The position numbers and the translations under genes were made by a program. This document shows, piece by piece, positions 1 through 11,736 of a stretch of 64,000 bases of DNA; positions within the stretch are counted from its first letter, which is position 1, and every line of letters begins with the position of its first letter. The notes below the pieces were generated by a model that worked only from the letters and a program-made list of their open reading frames with translations, had not been told where the DNA came from and searched no databases. The DNA is taken from contig NC_088681.1 in the NCBI RefSeq assembly GCF_950023065.1, positions 34,878,836 through 34,942,835 of the forward strand, given 5' to 3'. Origin of the DNA: Planococcus citri. Taxonomy: Eukaryota > Arthropoda > Insecta > Hemiptera > Pseudococcidae.

Positions 1-1115
1 CACAGCCTTTATAAATCTTCATAATGGGAAAAATATCACCGCGATACGAATACGTATAGCGTAGTATACGAGAGCCCGTCCACCTACACGTTTTAAGGTC
101 TATGCAATAGATTAATGGACGAAATATTTTATAGGTAAACCGAAAAGGATAAAGCTCCGTTATTTTTCCCAGATTTTCTTTAAACTCCATAAATCACGAT
201 TATCCCTTATCATACAAATAACGCGCACTATAGGATATACCGTTTCCTACTTATAATCTATAATGTTTAGAATGATACTCGATCCGTTTGTCACTTTTAT
301 TAAGGTATTATTTTTTGATGCACCGTGTTTTCTCACCAAGTGATTTCTTTTGTATTATTGATATTGTTTCCTTATTTATTCGTTTGGTTTTTTTCCTCCT
401 CGATAAATCCTCGAATATATGATTTTCAATTTCGAGAACTTTTTGGAAAGAATAAAAAATATGTAAGTAGCTGTACGTACGTACTACGTAGGTACTCTTA
501 TTTCGATGAATCGTTGGTGTGATTACTTTAGGTAGGTACCTATAGAGGTATCTCAACCAGCAGAAACGTTTTTAGACTAGGAAAAGAGAAATTGAAAAAG
601 TTTTCAAAAATAAACCAGCAGGTCAAATTTCAAACGGTGAGGTTGGATTTTCCATTTTTGGCAAATTTTTGAGAAATTTTTGGCATCTGTTTACAAAACA
701 CTCAAAATTTGATCAAGGGGGTGAAAGATTGAAATTTGATTTGTACCCTATTTTTGAGTTTTTAAATCTGATCATTATGGAAGTTATGACGAGTTTTTCA
801 ATTTGGAAAAAAATTCCATTGAAAAGAGATCATTTTTCACATTAATATTTAAAATTCGTTTCTTGCCTACTTAAATTCAAAATTTTCTTCAAGCAATTTT
901 TATTTTTGAAAATTTTTGAAACAATAAATGAAAATTTCTTTTAACAAATAAGTAGGTACCTACGTTGAATAGCTGAATAATGTGGATTATGTGTCATATT
1001 TGACCAGCAATATCAATTGGTGATGGTTCAATGCAGTTTTGAAGCTCCCAACAGATTTTAGAATTTCACAATTAGACCTAATGTAGGTGCGGAAAAATTC
1101 CCCAGAAAAGACTTG
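1..1115. other. AT-rich sequence with no recognised gene
   Basis: I see no gene here. The stretch is AT-rich, with several TAGGTA/TACCTA words and runs of the type 'aatttttgaaaatttt', which recur across the window as background low-complexity sequence. Open frames are under 85 codons and show no splice-flanked coding signal. It is probably intergenic or intronic. Confidence 0.6.
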
Positions 1116-1179
1116 AATGAAATTCATCATCTACAAATACATAAATGTCTTCCCCCTCACCTTAGAACAACCTGTTTGC

Positions 1180-2035
1180 CCTCTTAAGGTTCTCTGGCCA
1201 CCTAAAGTCACCTTGCCCGTCAGGCCTCTGTGTGCTTGGACTCTCAAATTTACTGATCTACACCTGTCTAGCTTCCCAAGGTCGTCTACCTACCCGTCTT
1301 TCTGTCTGTCTGGTCTCTTAAGGTCATTGGCCCATCTATCTATCCTTACCAAGATCATCTGTCTGTCTGTCTGTCTTCTGTCTGTCTGGCCTCTTGAGGT
1401 CATTGGCTCGATTGTCTGCCTTCTTCGGGTCACTGACCTAGGTACTTGTCTAGCTTTCCAAGGTCATCTGTCGGTGTGTCTGACTGATCTCTTATGATCA
1501 CTGACGCGTGTATCTGGATTCCCGAGGTCATTGACCCATTAGAATGGCGTTCTAAAGCTGTTTGTCTGGCTGTCTGACCTCTCAAGGTCATTGACTCGTC
1601 TGTCTGGCTTTCCAAGATCATCTGTCTGTGTGACCTCTGAAGGTCACTGACCCATCAAACCGGTTTCTCAAGGTCGACTGTCTGCCTTTCTACCCTATTA
1701 TAGTCATGGACCCGTCTGCTTGGCTTCTCAAGACTGTCTATCTTCCTGTATAGCCTCTCAAGGTCATTGACTCGTCTGTCTGGCTTCCCAAGATCATCTG
1801 CCTGTCTGGCCTCTGAAGGTCAATGACCCATCAAACCGGTTTCTCAAGGTCGACTGTATGCCTTTCTATCCTATTATAGTCATTGACCCGTCTGCTAAGC
1901 TTCTCAAGACTATCTCTCTTCCTGTCTAGCCTTTTAAGATCATTGACGCATCGATCTGGCTTCTCAATGTCATCTGTTCCCCTGCCAGTCCTCTCAAGGT
2001 CGTATTGTGCGCTCGTTTGGCTTCCCAAAGCTCCA
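1180..2035. repeat. Degenerate CTGTCTG / AAGGTCAT minisatellite
   Basis: About 850 bases are built from short modules: 'ctgtctgtctgg', 'cttcccaaggtcat', 'ctctcaaggtca', 'ttgacccgtctg'. The order of modules is loosely periodic and copies are diverged. Inside it, a block of about 120 bp beginning near 1640 ('cccatcaaaccggtttctc') recurs near 1816, an offset of 176 bp, so at least one segmental duplication is more recent than the basic array. Open frames through this block on both strands are repeat translation, not genes. Confidence 0.8.
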
Positions 2036-4735
2036 AAATGCAAATTGAAATTTCATAATTTGGAGGCTACATTTATGAGGGCTCCAAAAGTCAATTAGGT
2101 TAAATCGATCAAAAGAGTTCAAAAAACGCTTCATTTGAATTTGTAAATGCTTAATTTCATGTTGATCTTTTTTGTGGGAATTTCCCTAAAGCCGGAAAAT
2201 CCAAAAATTTGCTGGAGGCTTCAGAACAGCTCAAAATAATATAAAGCAAATTTAAATCTTCCCCCTAAATTTTATGAAATTTCAATTTTATTCATAGGAA
2301 ATGGGCCTCTGAATATTCAAAATTTCACAAATATTGATAAATATGATGTCAGCATCTGAAATTTTTCTTGATTGTGTAATTTTTGGTGCTCTTTCAATTT
2401 TTATTTTGTTGGTCCAAAAATTTTTCAAGCGGTTGGGTACCTCTCTTGAGTCTCTCATTCCTGGATTCAAAATAGCATTTTCATTCGATAGTTCACTATA
2501 TTGTCATGTTTATGTACATATCTGAGTAACCTTTTACTGACAATCTCATTTCTAAACCTAACCAAAAGCCAAAGTGCTGATTACCTAAATGAAATTTGAA
2601 CACTCTTTATCCCATTCTTCTCATACCATACCTCCCATTTTACTCACTTCATGAGTCATTCAACTAATACCACCTATTTTTCTGCAACCTACGTTTATTT
2701 TCTTCTCCATTTCTCCCATCTCCTCACTCATTGTCTCATCCAAAGACATTTTCCTCCCTTGAAAACAAATTTGCTTAAAACAATCTCCCTTCGAAACACG
2801 TTGAGAACATTTCCACCAAACAAAAATGCAACATCGCTGTACACAATTTCATTATTCTCAAACTCGCAATTTAGGTACATTTGTAATTTTGCTCTAAGTA
2901 ATTTTCCAAGTTTTCCAGCCGAGGCAATTTTCATACAAAGCTGAAAAAATTCGCAAGCCTATTTAACCATTTAAATAACGCGTCAAAGTGTCACATAATG
3001 GTCAAATAGCGTACATCAAATCATTAAAATGGTAATAGCAAATGAAAACTTTTTGATGATAAAGTTTGAAACTGCGTACGCGTGTTTTTTTTCACCTAGC
3101 AATTTTGATATAGTTTAATGTTTTACGTGGTGAAAATGTTGAAAAAATTTTTAATTAAAAACTCAATCCGCCTTGAAAGTCTATGTATACAGCATAGTCA
3201 AACGATAAAATTACATAGCCTATAGGCTCTCTGGCTGTTCTACTATTCAGGCTTGATAGATTCGTATTTTGTTTTTAGGAGTGAGGGAATGGGAAAAAAC
3301 ACGAAGAAAAATCATAAGAGTATCTAAAAACTCGCGCATTTACGTCGCTCGAGGAGATATAAGTTGCAAACTAAACAGACCAGAAAAAGCACTAGTAAAT
3401 TATAAGATAGGTAGATAAGCAAGCAGTCATAGAGGGTGGAAGTAGATGTATCATAAATCTTTTTTAAAAAACGACTAGTTTAATGTAAAGAGGCAATAAA
3501 TCTTTCATTGTTTTAATGTAACATTTTCTGTATACTTAAACTACAATATATACTACGTACAAAAATGTACATTCGAGAAGAAAATAGCAAATACCAAACG
3601 TGAACAAAAAAAAATCAGACAGATATCAAAAAATACTCCAAAATTACCTACGTATCACCCTCCAAAAAATATTAATTTTTTCCAAAATAATCGTTTTTAA
3701 TAAATAAAGTCTAAGACGTACAGATATAGTTAGGGGAGCGAGGAAAAAATGCTTTCAACTTAAAGAAATCCAAGTACAAGAGGGGAAATCCAGCACCTAA
3801 TGAAGCAAAAGATAAGGAATAAAGAAGGTACTTGGGTGAAGAAAAAAAACTCGCAAATTTCAGGCTGAGCGTCGTAAATTATAGAAAATGCGAGCTTTTA
3901 AAATGAGAATTATAAGATGAACGCTAACACCGCATTGCTTTCTGGTAAAGCAAATTTTTGAGCACTATAAATTTTTCACCATGTAAATATTATCTTAACA
4001 ACGTTCGCCGGCGCAGCGTAGTGACTGTACAAACGCGCCGCTTGCACGTGGTTTTTAAGTATGCAAACGGGCTGAAATACAAAATATACTCGTTTAACTA
4101 AGAAAAAAGATATTATTTTAGGCACGTAGACATTATCAAAAAGTGTCAAGAGACTGTTTTTATACGCCATCTGGAGATATTTTAAAAAGAGAGAGAAAAC
4201 GACGAAAATACATAAAGGAAAATTAAGAAAGAATTTTCAGGTCACGGCTCATTTCGACTGCGTTCAATAAAAACTTCCACCATGTGGACTTGGAAATGAA
4301 AAGAAAAATTTTTTCCCCCGTTTTTCAAATCATATACGCCAAGTTGAGCACAAATATTTTAAATAGTTGATGCGTACGTGCCTATTTTTGAGGCAGCATT
4401 GGCTATATTCTTCCTTTCCTCTCCCCTCCCGGTCTCATCGTCTGCTGTTCCAGTCTCAAGTATTTCACGTGAATGCACCATTGTAGCGGGTTTTAACGTA
4501 ATATGTTTCTTTTAATAGGCCATGAATTCGGTACTCACGACGACGTGACGATTGAAAATAGCACGAAGGTAGATTTTCTCGTTGTCAGTTTTCATTCGAG
4601 CGAAAATTTCGACAATTTCGAGGGCGAAAAAATTGTGAAAATGAAGAATGGAATTCAGAAGAATATCTGAAGGTTATGATTTTTTTTCAGAGTAGGTAAG
4701 TGTACCCAAATTTTCATTATTTAACATGCCAAAGA
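2036..4735. other. AT-rich sequence, one weak exon candidate
   Basis: No supported gene. The stretch is AT-rich with long A/T runs. Around 4519-4670 there is an acceptor-like pyrimidine tract ending in 'ttttaatag', followed by an open frame of about 50 codons that ends in a stop (reported separately as a weak observation). The rest has only short open frames and no recognisable RNA gene. Confidence 0.5.
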
Positions 4736-4739
4736 AAAA

Positions 4740-6420
4740 TGATCGGCTCTGATCAGATAAATTAAATCATACCTGGACAGTGGACATTCCCAAGTTCTAT
4801 GTAATAAGTATGATCTAATCTGATCAAAATTACGACCACAGACCTGACCTAATCAAACGACATGACATGGGGGAAACCTGATTAGATCAGATAAGATTTA
4901 TATCCAAACATTCCCTAAATTTAATTTGATCTGATCCGATCTTACCAGATTACAAATTTTTATCGGATTGGATCTTTATAGGTACAGGTTCATGGTTCAT
5001 CCAACAGAAGAATCTTGATTGGATCTAATTAGTTTAGATCATATTGGATCATTCCCTGAATCCAATTCAATTTGACCAGATCCGGTTCGATTTGAATATC
5101 TGATTTCTTACCTACATCCAATGGAAGGAAACTTGATCAGATCTGATCACATTTAGTAACAACCAACCATTCCCTAAATACTCGTAGGTACATTGATGTG
5201 ATCACATCTGATCATATAAGATCTGCATAGACCTAATTAGATCCGATAAGAAAAACTTGATCAGATCTGTATCGACCTGATTAGGTCCAATTCGGGGAAA
5301 ACCTGTTCAGATCTGATCAAACCAAGTCACATCCGATCATTTCATGAACATAACTCGATCTGACCCTATCTGATCAGATATCAACTCACATCTGATCACT
5401 CCCTAAATATAACTCAATCTGACCTGATCTGATCAAGATCCGATAAGAAAAACTTGATCAGATCTGTATGGACCTGATTAGATCCAATTCAGGGAAAACC
5501 TGTTCAGATTTGATCACTCTCTAAATATAACTCAATCTGACCTGATCTGATCAGATTGAAATTTTGATCGGATTAAATTTGTATCTGTGGGATCAGATCC
5601 AATTGGGGAGGAAGGCTAATCAGATCTGATTGCATAGATTGAGTCACATATGTACAATCATCCTGAACATAACTTGATCTGACTACATCTGGTCACATCC
5701 TATGGGAATAACCTGATCATATCTGATTAGATTAGGTCACATTCGATCATTCCCTTTAAACATAACTTAATCTGACCAGATCTGATCAGATTGAAATTTT
5801 AATGAGATTAGATCCGTACAGATAAATGTGATCAGATTAAGTCGCACATCCGATCATTCCCTTAACATAACTTGATCTGGTCGGTCTAATCAGATTGAAA
5901 TTTTGATAGGATTGAATCTGTATCTGCTTGATCAAATCCAATTGGGAGGGGCTGATCAGATCTGATTAGATTAAGTCACATCCGATCATTCCCTAAATAC
6001 TAACTTGATGTGATCGGACACGATCAAATTGAAATTCTGATCGGATTACATCTGTATAGACCTAATCCGATCTAATTGGGGGAATTAGAAAATCAGATCC
6101 GAAATCCGATTAGATCCTATGGAGATCACGTGCGATCATTCTCTGAGTCCAAATTGATCAGATCTGGCTTTTGATCAGATCCGGACAGTCCATAAATTTC
6201 ATTAGATCAGACCCGGTCTGATCAGATCAAAACTTTTGTTGAACCTATTTGATATTTTCAGATCTTATCTGATCTAATAGAAGGAATCTGATTAGATCTG
6301 ATCTGATCCGTACAATCTCCGGATCCAACAAGATCTTATCCAATCTAATCAGATTCAGATCTGAGTTTTGATCGCATAAGATCGGTTTAAACCAAATCAG
6401 ATCCAATCTTTTTACCCGGA
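4740..6420. repeat. GATC-palindrome satellite (TGATCTGATCAGATC-type)
   Basis: About 1.7 kb are dominated by variants of 'gatctgatcagatc', giving a very high density of the tetramer GATC. A longer unit overlays the short one: the phrase 'cattccctaaat' and variants return about eleven times between 4908 and 6140, at spacings of roughly 60 to 170 bp, followed by 'ataactcgatctgacc' and 'gattgaaattttgatcgg'. Because the core is self-complementary, both strands read alike and local hairpins are expected. The array is old and diverged, and no gene is present. Confidence 0.85.
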
Positions 6421-8298
6421 AGGACAAAGAAAAATCGAAGAAACTTAAAAAATATACCATGAGGTCAAATTTGTATTCTGACGAATACTTCTTTTGGTGA
6501 ATTTTGAAAATTGAATTTGGCTAACATTACATGGAAAAAAAATCAAAATTTGATCAAGTTATGCTGAAACGACAAAATTTGTATCAAATTAAGCTAGAAT
6601 GCTGAATATTTCAGATCACGATGACATGACAGTAAGAAAGCTTTTTTAGATAAAAATTAGTTGGCAATGTAGTTTTTGCCAAACTTTTTGATCCAGGAAA
6701 AGCATTGTCTCACCTTCTCTACAAATAAATCATCAGCCTTGCTTTTCTTAGCCTTGGTCTGTATGATATTGTTGAAAACTCATTTGAATTTTTTTGTAAA
6801 TAATTATATACTTTTCAATTTTATTGAAATGTGTAGCTGACAAAGAATTTTGAAAAACACCCCCCTCCCCCCTCAAAATGTTTTAATTCTTCATATTTGA
6901 ATCAGGTACGGTAAACAACAACAACAACAACAACAACAAAAGAAACTCCTCCATTCGTCATCATATCCTTCGCTCGAATAAAAATTTCACTTTTCTAAAA
7001 AAAAATAAAAAAAAAAAAATAGAAAATAATTTCTGCCCCATCGAAAGTTGAAAAATTTTCGTTCAAAAACAATAAAGAGGACTAAGTACTTGAAAGACGA
7101 GCTGAACGAGCGAATTTAAGGATTACAACACCAAAGTAGTACGCAAAAGAAGACGGGGTTGGTTAGGTACATAAGGCTTGGTTAAAAACTTTGTAATCCA
7201 TGAAAAAAATACACCGATGAGGAGGTACTCCATTCTGTATACGTACACGTAGGATACAACGAGCAAGAAGCAACGTCACGTCACCGTCACCTTAATCTTT
7301 CTTATTTTTCTTCCATTTGAACAGTTTTTATTCACGAACAATTTCAACGTGTACAAGTGAAAAGTTATACTGAAATACGGCTTAGAATTTTCATTAAACC
7401 GGGCTAATCTCGTTTAAAAATTACGATTTTTTTATAAATTAATTCTTCCGATAAGGAAATAAATACGTAAGGCTACCTCAGCGTATTTTCTATATACTTA
7501 TAGGTAGTATAGCTCTTGTACTTTCAAAAAATACCACGAATGCTTTAAAAAGTTGTATTTCAGCCAAAAGGCTTTCCTTTTTTTCCGCTTTCCCTTTCTT
7601 CGAAACATCTGGAACGACGTCTTCGTAAAGGAGACCTGTCGTTAAATAGTTGTCGTAAAAAACAATCTTGCGGTTGATATTGGACGAGGAAATTTAGTCG
7701 TTTCGAAATTTTCATTTTCTCTTAATGGATGATTCGAAAAGAAATTTCGTCTTTATGAGAAGACTCGTTTCGACGTTCAAATGCTTCGTGTATTGCCGTA
7801 TGATTAATGATTACGTTGCAGAAAAAAAATAACAGCGAAGAGTGAGAGCGAAAAAAAACCAACCTACCTCATCGCTATATTTATTCTTTGGCTGGTAAGA
7901 AAGCTTATTACTGTTACCCAAGATATAGCTATTGTACAGGGGGAAAAAACGAATAAACCTGCCACTTACCTAAACATCGTTCCACACTTATACAACTCGC
8001 ATGCAGAGTAATACCAACGAATACCAGTCAATGGCGAAAATTTACCCTATGGCTTTGTTGGCAAAAATGAGCCACTTACATTAGCGCGACGTTGTCGTGT
8101 TTTGATATTTCGTTATATGGTGGAAAATGTCTACCTATGATAGGTTGTACACATATGAGCGAGTCCATCCAAGAGGTATGTAGTATTTTTTTGGGTCACA
8201 TTCGTCAAAAATTTAGCGCGAGTCTGTAAAATATTGCCGAGTCATTTTGTACAGTCGTTTAGCATCTTATGAGCTTCAGAGTTTGGTAAATAAGTATA
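6421..8298. other. AT-rich sequence with a short (CAA)n tract
   Basis: No gene seen. A microsatellite of about eight CAA/ACA units lies at 6914-6940. The remainder is unique-looking AT-rich DNA with A-runs (for example 7000-7020) and no open frame above about 70 codons. Confidence 0.5.
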
Positions 8299-8300
8299 TA

Positions 8301-8519
8301 CAGGGTGTCTCATCTCAAGTTGACAACCATCTATTAAGGACACAGGCAACTTATGTTGAAGTTATGCGTGAATATCAAACAGGAAAAAAAGGAAAAATAT
8401 TTTCACAACTATTCATCCACTTCTGCAATTTGAAAGTTAGGCAAACATGCATACATCCCTTCAATCCAGGTTGCCTACGTTCTCGTTAGCAAGGCATCAA
8501 TTTCAGCTAGGACACCCTG
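8301..8519. mobile_element. Small TA-flanked TIR element (MITE), CAGGGTG ends
   Basis: The left end is 'cagggtgtct' and the right end is 'gacaccctg', which is its inverse, with imperfect matching continuing inward ('ctcaagttga' against the inverse of 'tcaatttcagct'). A TA dinucleotide flanks each side (8299-8300 and 8520-8521). Length is 219 bp. TA duplication and short inverted ends fit a non-autonomous DNA transposon of Tc1/mariner type, which is an inference because there is no transposase to classify it. Its ends resemble those of the element at 54521-54733. Confidence 0.6.
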
Positions 8520-8521
8520 TA

Positions 8522-9842
8522 TACGTGTTTCTTAATACGTTCAAATACACTGGAAAAACGTATATGGTATTTGCCATTGGCTATATACCATATACGTTCA
8601 CGAATAAGTATACAAGACAGAGAGAGATATCTGTGTACATAAGCACAGCTGTGTCAGGGTTTTTGCTAAACGACGCTCGACGATGCGCTGTTTTCCAGAC
8701 ACATTTTAACCGAACCGGGGAAAACACAATGCTTTTCAAAGTGCAACGCCAATTTCCTATAAAGAAAGCGAAACATCAATAATATCATCCCGCACTTTCT
8801 TAATGGTTAAGTAAATTCGTCTTGGTGCTTTATCAAATCATACCCTCGCCAGATGCACTATGCAATGGCGGCAGAGTACCGAAATACAATAGAATGTGAC
8901 CCTTTAGTCATAAACGGCGTTTTCGATTCTTTAATTGCGTTATTGTGTTGGAAAGTTGGTGGCATCTACCTTTTGTTACTTATCTAAAAGTTCCAATATA
9001 TTCCATTAAATTAGTACCTACCTACGTACGTAGACGTACCTACTCATTCGCGCAAAGTAAATTCTATATCTCATTTGCATCATTACATTTGCAAAATTAC
9101 GTTCGTATTCTTTCTTTATAACCTTTCGTGAAAGCAAAAGTACATACTGCACACAATAAAAAAAAAGTAGCGAAACGCCACATGCCGAAAAATACCTACT
9201 CGCAGAAGGAGAGAAAAATAAAATAAAAACTATGTAACGATGCATTTACGATATTTACAGAGTTGCTTCTCATTTAATATATTTTTTACGCTAAAATGTA
9301 AAACACTAAAGAAGTGAAAAGCTCGTAAAAAAAATATGAATATCGAAAGATTGTGGGATAAAGAAGAGAGAGAGTTTATATCAGTGCTAGAAAAAAAAAA
9401 AGAAACCCTTTAGAGAGAAACTGAAAAACGTACGCGATACTATTTACATTTTCAGTCACTTGTTAGGTCCTGAAATAAATTGCAAAATATTTGTTATTTT
9501 TTCTTTCTCTCTCTCGCTCTTTAGTTCATTTTATTTTATAAACTCCTTTCACATGCGAAATAACAGTCACTAGAGAATTGCCGTATATACTGCCTTGTTT
9601 CATAAATTATTGAGATTGGTGAGTAATCGAAGTTTTGCTTTGGTGTTGCTCGTGTTATTACCTTTATTTTTATCTATTTTTTTTTTACCCCGACGTAAAT
9701 TGGAGTTCTTTTTAGAATGATGTGCTCTGCGTAAAGATTGTTATCGTTGATGGAACATGATTTGTAAAAATCGTATAGGTGGGTACCTATGTTAATACAT
9801 TATTAGATACTTATTTCGATGTCTAAATGTGGTATTTTAGTA
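8522..9842. other. AT-rich sequence, nothing recognised
   Basis: No gene or RNA gene seen. The stretch holds CT-rich microsatellite-like runs near 9490-9530 and several TACCTA words around 9010-9040. Open frames remain below 115 codons and none is bounded by convincing splice sites. Confidence 0.5.
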
Positions 9843-11736
9843 ATAGTCCGGCATATGGCAATAGGAGTAAATGCACCCCCCCCCCAGCCGATCCTCCGCG
9901 ACAACTTTTTTCTTAAAGGGGACAGACACCATAAGGAACATTTTAAAGCAAAATTGCCTAAAAAAAAGTTGGCCTTACTTACAAAATGGCGGCCATTTTG
10001 ATTGACAGGTCAGCCAAAATCGCAAATTTCGCGTTTCAACATAGGACTTGCACGAAATTTTTCAAACTTTACAAAGGTAGATCGAAAGATCATGCAAAAA
10101 TTCATCACCTGTCAAAATTTCAAGTGCTAAAGTGCGTTTTTCGATTTTTGGTGAATTTTTGAAAATCAAAAGGCCAAAAATGAGGGAAAAAATCAAAATT
10201 TTACCAAATTGACCAAGAAAGCTGAAATTTGGGATATACCCTATTTTCGACATGCCAAATCGATTGGAAACGGTTTCAACCCGTTTTGAGCAGTTCTGGA
10301 GCCTCCAGCAGATTTTTGAAACTCGAAATTCCCATAAAATTGCATCAAACTGGAGTTGTAAAGCTGAAATTTATTCTAAAAACTAATTTCAATACGCTAC
10401 GAAGTACTGCAGGTAAATTTCAAGTCGTTTTGGAGCCTCCAGCGACTTTTTTGAAAATAACCAGAGCCTCCAGTAGATTCTTGAAACTTGAAATTTCTCC
10501 AAAATTTCATCAAACTGAGACGGAGAGTCGAAATTTATTCTGCAAACTAATTTCAATAAGCTACGAAGTTGACTGCTAGTGGATTTCAATTTGTTTTGGA
10601 GCCTCCAGCGACTTTTTTGAAAATTACTGGAGCCTCCAGCAGATTTTTGAAACTTTAAATTTTCACAAAATTTCATCAAATGGAGATGGAAAGCTGAAAT
10701 TTACTCTACACTCTAATTTTAACACCCTCTGAAGACGACTTCAGGTGGGTTCAAGCCATTTTAGAGCCTTCAGCGACTTTTTTGAAAATTACTGGAGCCT
10801 CCAGTGCATTTTTGAAACTTGAAATTTCCCCAACATTAATTTATCAAATGGAGTTGGCAAGCTGAAATTTAATTCGCAGACTACATGGTGGTTTCAAATG
10901 GTTTTGAAGCTTCCAGCTACTTTTAGGAAATTTCAATTTTTCAAAAAAATGCCATATAACCTTTCAAAAAGTCGCTTAAGGCTTCAAAACAAATTGAAAT
11001 CCACCAGCAGTCAACTTCGTAGCTTATTGAAATTAGTTTGCAGAATGAATTTCGACTCTCCGTCACAGTTTGATGAAATTTTGGGGAAATTTCAAGTTTC
11101 AAAAATCTACTGGAGGCTCCGGTTATTTCCAAAAAAGTCGCTGGAGGCTCCAAAACGACTTGAAATTTACCTGCAGTACTTCGTAGCGTATTGAAATTAG
11201 TTTTTAGAATAAATTTCAGCTTTACAACTCCAGTTTGATGCAATTTTGTGGGAATTTCGAGTTTCAAAAATCTGCTGGAGGCTCCAGAACTGCTCAAAAC
11301 GGTCTGAAACAGTTTCCAATCGATTTGTCGTGTCGAAAATAGGGTGTGTGCCAAATGTCAGCTTTCTTGGTCAATTTGGTAAAACTTTGATTTTTTTCCC
11401 TCATTTTTGGCCTAAATTTGATTTTCAAAAATTCACCAAAAATCGAAAAACGCACTTTAGCACTTGAAATTTTGACAGGTGATGAATTTTTGCATGATCT
11501 TTCGATCTACCTTTGTAAAGTTTGAAAAATTTCGTGCAAGTCCTATGTTGAAACGTGAAATTTGCGATTTTGGCTGACCTGTCAATCAAAATGGCCGCCA
11601 TTTTGTAAGTAAGGCCAACTTTTTTTTAGGCAAGTTTGCTTTAAATGTTCCTTAGGGTGTCCTCTTTAAGAAAAAAGTTGTCCCGGAGGATCGGCGGGGG
11701 GGGTGCAATTACTCCTATTGTCATACGCCGGACTAT
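9843..11736. mobile_element. Fold-back element, copy 1 (arms of about 750 bp)
   Basis: The sequence from 9843 ('atagtccggc') reads back in inverse to 11736 ('gccggactat'). Both arms contain the same ordered landmarks: a C- or G-run next to 'ccgatcctcc', 'acaacttttttcttaaa', 'aaaatggcggccattttg', 'gacaggtcagcc', 'ataggacttgcacgaaat', then units of about 170 bp built on 'ggagcctccagcagattttt' and 'tggagcctccagcgactttt'. Arm identity looks above 90 percent by eye over roughly 750 bp, with a loop of about 380 bp. No transposase is present, so it is a non-autonomous fold-back element or inverted repeat. Open frames of up to 137 codons in both arms are mirror images of the same non-coding repeat. 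A second copy lies at 29631-32067. Confidence 0.8.

Noticed and set aside
10941..11354. A 137-codon frame and its mirror at 10,229-10,579
   Set aside because: Both arms of the fold-back element give the same peptide in opposite orientation. The frame follows the ~170 bp repeat unit and has no domain.
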